64,000 nucleotides of DNA from Armillaria gallica. Its lineage: Eukaryota > Basidiomycota > Agaricomycetes > Agaricales > Physalacriaceae. A program made the translations under genes and the position numbers. Below, piece after piece: positions 49,941 through 61,484 of this stretch (its first letter is position 1; each line of letters begins with the position of its first letter). The stretch lies in assembly GCA_037576215.1 (NCBI GenBank), contig JBANDB010000003.1, positions 5,456,001 through 5,520,000 of the forward strand. The letters are read 5' to 3'. The notes beneath the pieces are model-generated. The model had not been told where the DNA came from. It made no database searches and saw only the letters and a program-made list of their open reading frames with translations.

Positions 49941-50750
49941 GTGTCGGTTCTAGATAATGTTGGATAGCGAAACTCACGCATCTTTGAAGCGCATGGATAC
50001 TTCCCATTCACAGAAAAACTAACAATTGTTGGCTGGGTCTTTTGATGGCCTTTATCAGACGGCGACGAAAGCCGCATTGGATTTTCACCAGAAAAACTGT
50101 TGGAGGAGAAAGGATGGAAGGATGGAAGGAGGCATAAAATGTATATGTTTGTGGGTAGGAAACACATAGTAGCAGGATAATGGATTTAGTGAAATGGGTA
50201 TAAAAGTGCCTCGGATTCATCTTCACAGATGGGGTGTACTGAAAGTGATTATAATCAGGTCACTTATGAGAGAGGGGAGATAAGATCAAAGACAGTTGAT
50301 GTTACATTGCTCCTGGGGAATGACTGGGGCACACCTGGAAAATTATAGCGGAGAGTAGGCACAGTTATGTCGAAAGTAGGGATCGTCTTGGAATGGAGGA
50401 TTGACCTAAAGATAGAGTGATAAAACCCAAGAGTAAACACCAGGAGTGGGAACCTTGATGTAACATTTGCCAAGGTCGAATGAAGTCCTGCACTGTCAAT
50501 ACAAGCAGAAACCAGAAAGGCCGTATAAGTGGGGTAGGTCATAAGGTATTCTTCTGCCCAAAGAACAGATGTCCGAGTCACATATGATTAGAAGAGAGTT
50601 GAAACCTTGGGGTTCCGGAGTATGGCTTGAGGGAACTAGCAGGATCTAGAGAAACCGAAGGGGGTAGTTTAAGTCTTGTTGAAAAGAAAAACACACAAAT
50701 GTACAGGGACTGGCTTCAGACCCATAACCTGACACGACATTTGAGCGAGG
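49940..50750. other. Spacer before the Mutator-type element
   Basis: No gene supported on either strand; short frames only. It ends at the 9-bp target duplication of the element. Confidence 0.45.
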
Positions 50751-50759
50751 GGCTTAGAT

Positions 50760-50894
50760 TAGACCTGTAACCAATCGTCTTGAATGGGAGGCAAGCTCAT
50801 GATCAAGACGACCTGTAAATCTGAGCTGAAACTTGGCTGATACATTTTCGCTTACACATACCTTCCTAAATAGAATTAGATATCTAATTGGGAA
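50760..50894 (+). repeat. Left terminal inverted repeat of the MULE
   Basis: Pairs with 54267-54401 in inverse orientation. The few differences are transitions (for example GAATGGGAGGC against GGATGGGGGGC). Confidence 0.9.
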
Positions 50895-51129
50895 CATGCG
50901 AGCAATATTGCTCTTCCACGTCCCACCATCATCATGACGCACCTCTCTCGCACCTGGCCACGATGACTGTACAAATTCTTTATGAATTCTCTGCCTGTAT
51001 ACCATGGTCACCGCTACATACCCTCAGACTGTCTCTGAAGCGCTTCAAGATGTACGAACAGCATCTTTAGATCAACTTCTTGCTCTTCTATGATTTCTTC
51101 CTTGGCATAAGGTTCCCTACCTCTGGCTC

Positions 51130-52315
51130 AATACCCTGACAATATCCCATCGTATCACTGCTTACAGGCCTCTGCTTCTTGGTTACTATGCATCTCGTGG
51201 ATCACAAGTTCCTCGCAGATTTCTGATCGAGGCAGCGCTGGAATCGTATGAAGATCACGAGTCTCTTGTCATTGCAGGCACTGGCTCCGGAAAAACTCTC
51301 ATTATCGCACTTTTTATTCTTCTTAACGGCTCTCTGGAGGCTCTGATGCTTACAATTTCACCTTTAAAACGGCTCCAAATCACTCAAGTTGCTACCTTTT
51401 GCACTCACTATGGAATCGATACAATAGCAATCAACAACGACACGCCACATGATAACAACTACTGGAATGTATGCTGTCTATATGCTCACTAGCTTGATAC
51501 TTATCCTGCCTGCTAGATGATGGTTCATAATTTGATGACGCACACAGCTGGCACTGCTCGACATCTCATTATTACGACTGAACAACTGTTCAAGTCTAAG
51601 ACTGGTCATCTATCTCGCCTCTGCCACCTTCTATACGATACTCGCTTTCAAAAACGCATTGATCGTGTCAATGTTGACAAGGTTCACTTTATCTATTTCG
51701 CTGGGACAGAGCACTATGGACTGGACGTGTTCCATCCTGCTTGGGGATGTCTTAAAGAAATCAAGGCCATTCTTCCATCGTGAATTCCTTGGCAGGGACT
51801 TACGGCAACTTGTCCTCCCCATGTCGAGCATGTAATCAAGAAATCCATCCTTCGAGATGGCTACTCAGTCACCCGACTTACTTCTAATCGTCCTAATACC
51901 ATCTATGCGGCCTGACTCACAAAGTTGTCAGCAGCCTTGATGTTCTCAATAACTATAAATGCTTTCTACAACTCTCGGATCCAGCATCTCAGCCTCATGT
52001 CCTCTTGTTTTTCGATCTCACATCTCTGACACAATGTGTTGCCTCATATCTGACTTCGCTTCTACCTATCGGACTTCGAGATAAAGGCATCATTCTTCAT
52101 TACCATAGCTCAATATCCCCAGAATACCTTGCCCATGCTCACGAGCAGTTCACCTCCAAGACAGGAAAATGTCGGATTCTCTGTGCAACTTCGGCTGAAT
52201 CAACGGTATGATAAATTAAATATGTGTTTGTTTGCATGGATAGTAATCTCATTACTTCAGGGCGTTGACTTTCCAGACGTCAATATCATTGTAAAGGGAG
52301 TTTGCATGGGTTAAT
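51130..52315 (+). pseudogene. RecQ-like helicase, decayed, inside the MULE
   Basis: The order of motifs is that of a superfamily 2 RecQ-type helicase: PRRFLIEAALE before Walker A GTGSGKT (about 51284), the Ia-like LTISPLKRL, motif II region NVDKVHFIYFAGTEHYG, motif III LTATCP, then HYHSSISPEYL and CRILCATS and, after an intron (52209-52259), GVDFPDVNII. A phase-compatible intron lies at 51469-51517. It is broken by TGA at 51781 (ILPS-stop-IPWQG), TGA near 51915 and frame shifts around 51930-52010. The acidic pair of motif II reads DKVH instead of DE-x-H. Sequence ends at motif V; motif VI and the RQC region are absent. Such helicase copies are abundant in agaricomycete genomes and may themselves be mobile or subtelomeric. 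Confidence 0.75.
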
Positions 52316-52803
52316 GGTGTTGATGGAACGTGAAACACTGGGACAAATGTTCGTCTGGGTTGGCGGCCACCGGTTAATGAGAATACTGAGCAAGATGATG
52401 CTACAGATGAAGGCTGAAAGCTAGAGCTGGTTTGAAATTCATCGAAGAACAAATTCTCTTCCTTGTTGGAGGAAGACATGCCTTTGTCATAGGCAAAAAA
52501 AAGAATTAACACGAATGCGATGCAGTGATGGGCCTAAGACTTCCGTGGCAACAGCAACACCCAAAACTCATAGAGAGCTTAGGCAATTAATGTAGCAACA
52601 CAGCAATCAAGGCAATGTGTTTGCGAGTGGTTCGGTGCACCTCCGTGCGGTCAATTCCTCAATAACACAAGATACACTGCGACTTTTCAGTCAGCGAAGT
52701 AGTACTCTTGGTCAAGGAGTATTAATAGAAGTTGGCTGTAAGCCTGGATGGATCTTGATAAACAAGAAGGGACAGAATCTGGTATGATGACTTGAATACC
52801 AAG

Positions 52804-53097
52804 AAACTGTGATAGAAACTGTGAAAACGGTCTAGAGACCACGAAAATGGGTCTAGAAATCATAGCAGTGCGCTAGAAATCGTAGCAATCGGTCGAGAAA
52901 ATGTGGGGAGGGACTGTAAAACGTGGGGAGGGACTAGAAACCATTGCGATGCTCTAGTAATCATGGGGAAGGGCGAGTAATCATGTGGAAGGACTGGTAA
53001 TCGTAGCAACACGCTAGAAATTGTAGCAATGCTCTAGAAATTGTGGCAATGGACTAGAAGACGTCAAAATAGCCTAGTAAACGTGGCTTGGGGTGTA
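52804..53097. repeat. Degenerate minisatellite, about 20-bp period
   Basis: Roughly 14 imperfect units of the form CTAGAAATCGTAGCAATGG (for example at 52852, 52871, 52986, 53010, 53030 onward). It lies within the MULE, downstream of the helicase relic. Confidence 0.75.
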
Positions 53098-54266
53098 CCT
53101 AATATTGTGAGTCAAAACAATAGCAATAAACGTACGGAGACTGCAAGAAACTGGTAGAAATTGTAGCAACTGAGGTGCTGAGTGGGGTGCTGCAGCAATA
53201 GATGCACAGCAACTCCGAACAATGATAAAGATGAGGGTGATCCTATGGAGCTGAACTGGGCCTACACAGAGGCAATACTGAACTGGGCAATGAAAACAAT
53301 GGCGATGTAGAAGGTGAAAGCAATGAAACAATCCTATGTGGTGAAAGTGAAGCGATGTTGGGGCATTAAAAGACAAAAGCAAGTTATTGACGCAAGATTT
53401 TGTGTATTGGTGCAACCAACAATGTTTAAAGAGTAAAGCAAGCAGTGAGGAATAACTTGGAGTAACCGTAGCTGACTGGTAATGCTGTAGCCTTGTCAAC
53501 TGGGTAAGAACTAGCTCTAAAAATGCGGTTTCTACCTAGTTTTTATACTACAAGTACGATTTTATAAATAGAATATTCTTTGAAGCCTTAGTAAGGCTGT
53601 AAGTCTTTGGCTTTTGTAATAGCCGTAGTAAACATATGGTATCTGTGGTTCTAAAGTAACAGCAAGTCCTCGACATTGCCGTGTATGGATGTGAACCGTG
53701 TGGTTTTATTGAGCGATGAGCAGATCATAAGGTGCTGTGTAGCTGCGGATTATTGAGCTGCAGTTGCCATGCTGAGGTGTATGCGTGGGGCAATGATAAT
53801 TTGAAGTCTTGGCACTGTAACAGCCTTAGTAAATGCGGTCTATAGTTGCCATAGCTGTAATTATCGTAGCTGGGAGGGTACTCATGTCAATCACATCATT
53901 TCATTAAATGATTGATGGGCACATCAACCAGATGCTTCTGAGTGATGTAGCAACCCCATTTTAGGATGATTGTCGATCAAAGATGTCTTGCCATGATGGG
54001 ATACAGTAATTGAGATGTGAGGTGAGCTGGGAAGGATAATGGAGTGCATGAGGAGTGGATGTTATGGTTATAGGACTGTATCTGAATGTTTGTGGCTTAT
54101 ACTGCGAAATTCTGTGGTATTATCAAGTGTGTGCAGTGTTATAGAGTGTGTGAGGATTATAATGGCATCGTTTCGAAGGTATTGGGTGATGGATGGCTAA
54201 ATCCACGAATTCTGAGCATACAGAGCCTGGAGGCTCATCAGCGGTTCTCAATCAATATACAGGCCA
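53098..54266. other. Non-coding interior of the MULE
   Basis: AT-rich with short repeated phrases (GTAGC, GTAGTAAA). The minus-strand frame 53074-53499 is low-complexity (His/Leu/Cys-rich) and I do not accept it as a gene. Confidence 0.45.
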
Positions 54267-54401
54267 TTCCCAATTAGGTATCTAATTCTATTTAGGAAGG
54301 TATGTGTAAGCGAAAATGTATCAGCCAAGTTTCAGCTCAGATTTACAGATCGTCTTGATCGTGAGCCTGCCCCCCATCCAAGACGATTGGTTACAGGTCT
54401 A
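54267..54401 (-). repeat. Right terminal inverted repeat of the MULE
   Basis: Inverse copy of 50760-50894; ends TCTA immediately before the GGCTTAGAT target duplication. Confidence 0.9.
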
Positions 54402-54410
54402 GGCTTAGAT

Positions 54411-54847
54411 AGGGATCGATTTTTACAGGGAACTTGTTCTGATTCTTGTTAATGCACGTAAAGGCAGATCGATAGCTGAGACTCCAAGACTCCTAGAACA
54501 TATGTATGCCTCCACCATCAGTGTCAAGTTCTGACTTGAGGGTCGCGGCGTTGTGTCACAAGAAGTCGGAACTATCGTTGTTACTCCTGTGTTGACTCGG
54601 AATTCGGTCAGAAAGCAGGCGAGCACAGAGAATTGGCCTCTTCTGTTCTAGTATATCTTGGTTGAAAAGCACGATGGTCGACGGTTTATGTCAAAGCTGA
54701 AGGTGAAGACAGAGGAGGGCAATAGACAGCCCCAAGGTTAATTAATGACACGTGCCTTTATTTCTGACCAGTGACCACCATGTTCCACTATAATGTCCAA
54801 TGGCTATATAATGCCCTGCCATTCCATGTCTACCCTCCAGAGCCACC
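54411..54847. other. Upstream region of luciferase-like copy B
   Basis: From 54619 (GCGAGCACAG) it matches the upstream region of copy A. 54411-54618 is unique; no gene seen. A TATATAA-type sequence (GGCTATATAATGCCC) at about 54801-54815 precedes the ATG by about 35 bp and is conserved in copy A. Confidence 0.5.
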
Positions 54848-55700
54848 ATGAACACCACCCCTCTTCTCGACAATGCCCAAGACTTTTTGCAGCACAATCC
54901 CCAGACCGTAGTCGCAGCCACCACCATAGTAGCTGTGGCTACAGTATGGATGCTCGACAACTATGCAAAGTACATCAGTCTCGGCGAGGGAGGATTACCA
55001 TGCAACGCCGTTGGATGGCTGTTCTCGATGCTGTTGAAGCCATTTGGTCGCAAGACGGTGTCAACGGAGGAGTATGACCAGGATTCGAATACTGATACAT
55101 GGCTGGGTAAGATCCCAGAACGATGTGATGCGAGGCCATCTTTGGGGTGGCATCCAATCCCTCATAGGCAACTCGTGCAGGTGCCCGATGATGCTATGAA
55201 GAAGGTACTGTTCTTTATTCTTGCTTAATGTTATTGTGCTTACCGTGAGGACATAGAAATTACAGGTACTATTTGACAGCATCGGCAAAAAGAACTCAAC
55301 GCTCGTTGAATATCGTGTGTCACGCCATGAAGGGCACGTACCTGGCATACACATTCACTCCTCCATCTCTCCCCCACATGAAGTCGTGCAAGTCTCGCTT
55401 CTCAAGATCAGTCATATCCATACTCCCGACCATTCACTGCATGTTGTACTGGCCCCCCAAGACTGTAAACAAGGTATGTGTTGCATTTGACTATATTTTT
55501 TTGTATGCTGACGTGCCATCGTAGTCATTGAGAAGGGGTGGGGTGAGCAGCATCTATTTAGCGGCGCCAGGAGGGTCATCAGTTTACTGAAAGAATACCT
55601 GATGATCTATGGGCCTTGAGATGACAAAGAGCTTGCCATCATTGAGCGTATCCTCAAAGCGGGCATTGGATACATGACCAATTATCACGAGGTCCTTTGA
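54848..55700 (+). pseudogene. Fungal luciferase-like protein, copy B, one nonsense codon
   Basis: Exons are 54848-55204, 55266-55472 (approximately) and from about 55525, with introns in phase. The start is the ATG at 54848 (MNTTPLLDN). A hydrophobic N-terminal helix (VVAATTIVAVATVWML) is followed by SLGEGGLPCN. Later come ISHIHTPDHSLHVVLAPQD and VIEKGWGEQHLFSG, patterns I recognise from the fungal luciferase (Luz) domain family, where a membrane-anchored enzyme oxidises 3-hydroxyhispidin; Luz has the equivalent GWGQRHPLAG. Non-luminous relatives of unknown role are common in Agaricales, so luminescence is not implied. TGA at 55617-55619, where copy A has CAA, removes the last 27 residues; beyond it the frame continues (AIIERILKAGIGYMTN) to TGA at 55698. 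Arg to Gln and Pro to Leu changes spoil the GWGERHP box relative to copy A. Confidence 0.7.
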
Positions 55701-55811
55701 GGCAGATGCTGGATGCCGTCAAACCGAAGAGTGTCATTTAATTGTATCATCACCACACATCTCAAACCACGTGTATGTTAGACGAAGCCTTTACTGACTT
55801 TTGGCCTTGAC

Positions 55812-57420
55812 CTGGAAAGTTGAAGTTGAAGCTGAACTCCACTTGCATCGATGTTGGTTTCTGAGGAAGATCAGACCATTTTACCAGCAGCATTCAAAGG
55901 CTTTAGGACCGTTAGGGCATCCATCACCTAGTGAAAGCTCTCTGCACCTAAAGATGCACACTTCCCTTGTCAACGTGTTTCCCAATGCGAAGATTCCTCA
56001 GCTTGTACCTCACAGAGTAGCGGCTCCCGAATTTGAAGGACACTCTCAATGCAATAGATCTGGGCAGAAGGAAACTCAGAGAATCAGGATGGGTTGGAAG
56101 AAAAGCAGGTAAATGACTGGCCATGAGTAGGAGAACATAAACAAAGAGATGGAAGGGGGATGTTTTGGTGACTTCGAAGGTCGTCATCCAATGTGTTATA
56201 AGCGATTCCAGGGTATGTTCACCGTCGTTTTCTCGCTGAACTCATATTGACACGACTTAGTCCTTTGAAAGGAAGACCATCAAGAGGCACGACCAGAACG
56301 AGTCTTACAGTGATGCAAGTACTGACTCTGAGGAGTTCATATTCGTTGACCATGCCGAAATTCCTTTCAGGATCAGTTTTTATGTGGTGTTGCCGGAACA
56401 ACTCAACCGTCATCACACTGCCTCCCCATCTTGACAATTCAGCTACGACCTAAATGAATATGTAGCCAGCTATCAAGTTCAAATCTGCATCACTTAGTGG
56501 CGTTCGGACCATCACTTCCCCCTCTTCCATCCAGTTTGCAGTAAGAAGTTCTCGCACAGATGAAGTACAGCATCCTCCATTGTGAATATAAGACAAAATG
56601 GGGGGAAGGACACGTTTAATGCGAGAACACGGTGGAGGCAAAGTTTCCATTCCACCGGCAAGCACCTTTTTCAATTGTTCGTCTTCCCTTCTCATTGATC
56701 TTCTCCATTAGTACCCTGTATATCTTCCGCTTCTCAACATCGTACTTTCACTGCTGTTGAGGTCTCAACTCAAAGAAGTTGCTCACTTTAAGCTGCCCTG
56801 CGGCAAATTGCAATGCAATTTTGCGAATCCCTTGGCCACCCAGAACTCTTGAAACCGGTGCTAGTTATCTTGGTGATTCCGTTAGCGATACCGTATCGTA
56901 GTCCTTGTCGACGAACGGGGAAGGAGGGGACTGGCAGGACCGTGGGGGCTATGACAACTTCACTGAAGACCTCTGAGGTTGGACTTCACTGACAACCCGT
57001 CTATGGATCCACCCGCCACAATCGCCGGACAATGTCCGCAGCTCAGACGCCGATTTGAGATTATTGATTTTGAATCCAAGGTGTCTTAAGAGAGGCACGT
57101 CAGGATAGATGGGCGCTATCCTTCGGGAATGACCCCAAATCTGTAGATGCACTTGCAATGGGCTGAGTTGCAGAGTCCCAAAACTCGTTCAGCGATATTC
57201 AGCAGGCATATACTTTCACAGTTTTTATCCAGAGTCGTCCAGAAAAATATGATCCAAAGGGAAATCGCAAGTGTGGGCACATTGTGGGAGGGCTAATAGT
57301 GGAGTAAAGATTGCTGGAGAAGAGATATGAAGAAATTCCAATAAACCATACTGCTGATACTGTGGGAAGGAGATGATATTCACTTTTACACTGCAAGTAG
57401 GATCTCAAGGTGGTGTTACA
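55812..57420 (+). repeat. Duplicated degenerate block D, copy 3
   Basis: Collinear with 22364-24250 but shorter: a middle stretch of copy 2 (about 22890-23030 and 23250-23460) is missing. The shared intron-like GTATGTTC..GACTTAG and the acidic segment are kept near 56213-56345. No intact frame. From about 57420 the DNA becomes the TPR-CHAT upstream region shared with copy 2. Confidence 0.55.
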
Positions 57421-58095
57421 TACATAAGCGCTCGACCAAACATCATACTAATGATCACTTCAGTGACTCATAATCCCATATCCTTAAAAGATCATAATTA
57501 CCGCAAATCTTCCATTCACCTGGCGTGCACATGAAGTCAATCATGAACATCCTTGGGTTGTTTACCTATGATAAAAGTCCTTTCCTGAAGACATGCGGCA
57601 TGCTCACAGAACGATCCCTCGTCAATGTTATGCCTCTTCACACTCCTGTCAGTCCCTTCATCTCCTTGCCTACGCCGATGTCCACGCAACCATCATACAT
57701 GATCGGCCTTTGGTAAGTAAATGTATAGGGCTTCTCATTCCAATGCTCCGCTCTGATAAACTTCCTTGCTTTGATGCATATCGGACGTTTCTCGCTGAGG
57801 CTAAAATATGAGAATCCGAAAGTGAATGAAATTTGAAGTCATGGTGAAGCGGGCACTGATGTGAAGCAGTGGACGAAGGATATTGGGTCCATGCATGCAG
57901 GAGAAGATACTGAACAAATTGAGGCCATGGGCGCTGATGTTGGAGATAGGCCGGGCCGTGATGCCAGGTGAAGGGTATTGGGACCAGCGCAAGGGATGCA
58001 TTGATTGAGTTCACCGCATTACCTCATGTATGCTGAACCAGCATGTATATTTACTGCCCCGAAAACCTCCGCCATACAGTCCTACAACCCCTTCT

Positions 58096-61000
58096 ATGTC
58101 TCATCAAAACTTCAGGTAAGTTCTCGAGATATTCTCAGTCATTACTCTGTGCAATTCCTGACATTCTGTGCTCGTATCAGTCATCATCATGCTGATGGGG
58201 AATCCGAGGACGAAGTCAATGGTCTTGAACTTCGGAGGTTTGTCAAGTTGCACTCCGCGCATAGGACATTCTGTTCTGATAGTGTTAATGACAGGGTATT
58301 GGGGGCACAAGACTCGGAGTTCGAGTAAGTCTCATATGGTCTACTTGTGAATGTACCTCACGCTTTCGATAATAGTTTATATGATTCCTTCGCGGATGAT
58401 ATCCTGCGCCAGTTGCCATCTGTGTACCCCCGGGCCGAAGCTGTGACACCGTATGGTCTCGGCAGCTATGAGCACACAATTCTTCAATCCTTGCAACGGG
58501 ACCCCAACATGAGCTCCCTTGATAAGCTCATAACGATTTGCGAGTCTTCGAGTTCCCATTTTCCTGATGGTCATCCATTGAAAGCCAGCCTCCTTGGCTG
58601 ACTTGGAACGGTTCTGAAGATGAAAGGATTGGAAGACGAAGCCATGGATGCCTTTGAACATGCTCTTGATGCTGCTGATGTGGACTCCAATGGCCTGAGA
58701 CTCATGCGCATCTGCTTTTCCAATATCGGTGACCTGCTCAGCAGCCGTTACAAGCGGCTTGGAGAGGCAGATGATCTACATAAAGTGATCTGGGCGCAGG
58801 AGATGTGCATCGCTTGCACTGCAGCAGATGGAAATAGCAGGCTTGATCGCTATTATCACTTTCTTTCATTCTCATTGAAAAAACGTTGGGACCTCCTCAA
58901 GGACGAGGAGGATCTCAACCGACTGTTGTACTATGCGGAAAAAGCTGTCAAATTGAGTCCATCCAATGCCCCCCACCAACTCCATCTCAGCCTTGCCCTT
59001 TGTGCCACCTATAAACATCATCACACACTTGCGCTTCTCGATCGGGCAATTTGTGTTATGCGGAGCACAGTCTCCTCCTCAATGCCCCGTTATTGCATAA
59101 TGATACTGACCGAGCTTGCCGAAAGCTATCACAGTTGTTTTTATCATGTCCAGGATCCATCTGACGCCTCCGCCTGCATAAAATGCATTGATTAGACCAT
59201 GGAGTGTGGAAAGATACTAAGCTTCTCTGAGCACGGTATGCTCCTTGACTGTCTGCTCGACGTATTCAGGTGGAATGATGACGTCCAGTGCTATGAGCGT
59301 GCCCTCATGATATGTGAAACTCTACTAGCTGATACATCCCTCTCTAACTCTGAATGGTGCTTGGTTCATCTGGTGCTTGGAAATACACTTCTTGTGCCAT
59401 GCGAGAAGGGTGTACTCTCACCTGTTCCACGCCAATTGGAAAAATGCATCCAAATGCTCAAACATGTTATCGAGTGCACTTCCCCAGAACATTATCGGTG
59501 TCGCAGATACGTGCCGTACAATTCTCTCTGCAGAGCCTTCAGGCTTCAGTTCCAAATCGAGACTGCAACTGTTGAGGAATTGGAATATGCCATCTCAATT
59601 GGCAGGAAGGCGGTTGAACTTGCCTCGGAGGGGGATAAGGCCGATTGTCTACTGGCACTTGGGATGATTCTCAATAGCTATTCAGCAGCCATCCATTCAA
59701 GAAAAAACAATGAGCAATCTGTCTTAGTCTTTCGCCAGGCTTCGCAGCTGTCCTCCCCTGGTAGCGGCGACACACACCTCATGTCCACCATATGTGAGGC
59801 AAATGCATGCGCTATTATGCAGGACTGGACGGGCTGTATCAATGCGTACACCATTGCTATGGAAGCTGTCCAGCATTGGACCTGGCTGGGCCTGTCTGTA
59901 GTGCAGCAGCACAGGGTTATCTCCCAGTCCCATGTCAAAATAAATGCAATGGGAAGGCATGCTGCATTTGTGGCAGTGATCTTTGGGGACAGCGGACTGG
60001 CGCTCGAGTGGACAGAACAATGCAGGTCTATTGTATGGCAACATGCTCTTAACCTTCACATGTCCATGGATGTGTTAGCCGGTGTGGAACCTACTCTGGC
60101 CTGCAGGCTTGGAGAAGTATCAGACTTGCTCCAGAGGGGTGCCTACTTTGACCTGCAGCTTAGGATGGAAGAGGGTAGTTTGGAGATTGGAAAACAGCAA
60201 CGGTACTGCTTGGCTGAAGAATGGGAAGATCTCATCGCCCAAACATGCAAGCTTCCAGGATTCAAAGACTTTCTCAAACCAAAGGATAGCACCTATTTCA
60301 CATCTTGTGAGTTTGGAGGCATGGTTGTGCTTTTGAATGTTTACAATAGGAGATGCCATGCAATTGTCCTTGGAAGTAACAAGGGAAAGCTCGTGGTGTG
60401 CCTACTCAAACAGATGAACGAGAAACTTGCCACCACTCTGCAAGCATGCTTGCGCGAGACCTTGCAGCAATCTGGTCACCATTCGCGCAACGCACGGGCA
60501 TCTGAAGCCTGGTCTGGCCATGCCGAGCATGACGTGATGTCCAATGTGTTGTCTGTGCTTTGGAAGATGGTCATGAAGCCGCTCTTTGACTTCCTCAACC
60601 TCAAGGTTTGCTCTTTACCTTACTTATGCGAACATACAACTAACATGCAGGTTCAAAAGCCGCACGACTCCTCGAGTGAGTCCGACCCTCCATGCCTTTG
60701 GTGGTGCCCGACAGGCCTTCTATCATTCCTTCCCCTACACGCTGCCAGCCTATTTAACACGGCAGAGTATGGTACCAAAGTCTATGAATTTGTAGCTTCA
60801 TCCTACACACCCACGGTCGGTATCCTCGCCGATATCAGCAACCAACGGTCAGAGGAGTTTAGTGGTCTCCTAACTGTCTGCCAGCCACACATGCCAGGCC
60901 AGAATCCAATCCCAAAGACTGAGGACGAGGTATACTCAGTAGTCCAAGTTGCTGTCGAAAGTGGTCTCGCAATGGATATTACATCTTTGGATAACAATAA

Positions 61001-61484
61001 CGCGACCCCAGAGGCAGTCCTAAGCGGCATGGCAGGACATAGCTGGATCCATTTTGCATGCCATGTGTGCCAGGACCCTACTCAGCCACTCAAGAGTGTG
61101 TTCATGCTTGGGGGGGACCCTAAGGAGGGCCATCCTCTTAAGCTGACCGAAATTTCCGAGCGTGCAAACAGGAATGCAGACTTTGCTTTCTTGTCCACCT
61201 GCCAGACCGCGATGGGTGACACTTCGCTATCTGAAGAATCGGTCCATCTCACTGCGGGCATGCTCATAGCTGGGTACCGCAGAGTCATTGTGACCATGTG
61301 GGCAGTCAACGACAGCAATGCGCCTATCATTGCAGAGATGGTGTACAAGTATATGCTATCAGATGGGAAGGCAGACAGCGGAAAGTCATGCCTAGCACTG
61401 CACCATGCAATGGCCTCGCTGCGAGAGAAGGTGGGGGAGAAGGATTTCAAGAGGTGGGTGCCATTTATACACTATGGAGCTTGA
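58096..61484 (+). pseudogene. TPR-CHAT protein, copy 3, two nonsense codons
   Basis: Same structure as the intact copy: ATG at 58096, three short 5' introns, long exon, late 45-bp intron (60606-60650, GTTTGC..ATGCAG). The whole length keeps one frame apart from TGA at 58599-58601 (shared with copy 1) and TAG at 59193-59195 (copy 1 has CAG). The CHAT domain is complete, with GHSWIHFACH and the Cys in LSTCQTAMGD (Ala to Thr beside the Cys). From the ATG at 59199 an uninterrupted 761-codon frame runs to the end, so a shortened TPR-CHAT protein could in principle be made. Very close to copy 1; differences are mostly C/T and G/A. Confidence 0.85.

Larger units (their letters stand above)
50760..54401. 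mobile_element. Mutator-type (MULE) element with 135-bp TIRs carrying a helicase relic
   Basis: The left end 50760-50894 and the right end 54267-54401 are inverted copies, about 95% identical by eye, beginning TAGACCTGTAACCAATCG. A perfect 9-bp direct repeat GGCTTAGAT flanks the element (50751-50759 and 54402-54410). Long TIRs and a 9-bp target duplication are the marks of the Mutator superfamily. The 3,642-bp interior holds a broken RecQ-like helicase (51130-52315), a minisatellite (52804-53097) and over a kilobase of non-coding DNA. I see no transposase DDE domain, so the element is probably non-autonomous and of the gene-carrying (Pack-MULE) kind. Confidence 0.8.

Noticed and set aside
54848..55700. 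A functional bioluminescence gene
   Set aside because: Both copies are inactivated, the active box is altered in copy B, and non-luminous homologues are widespread.
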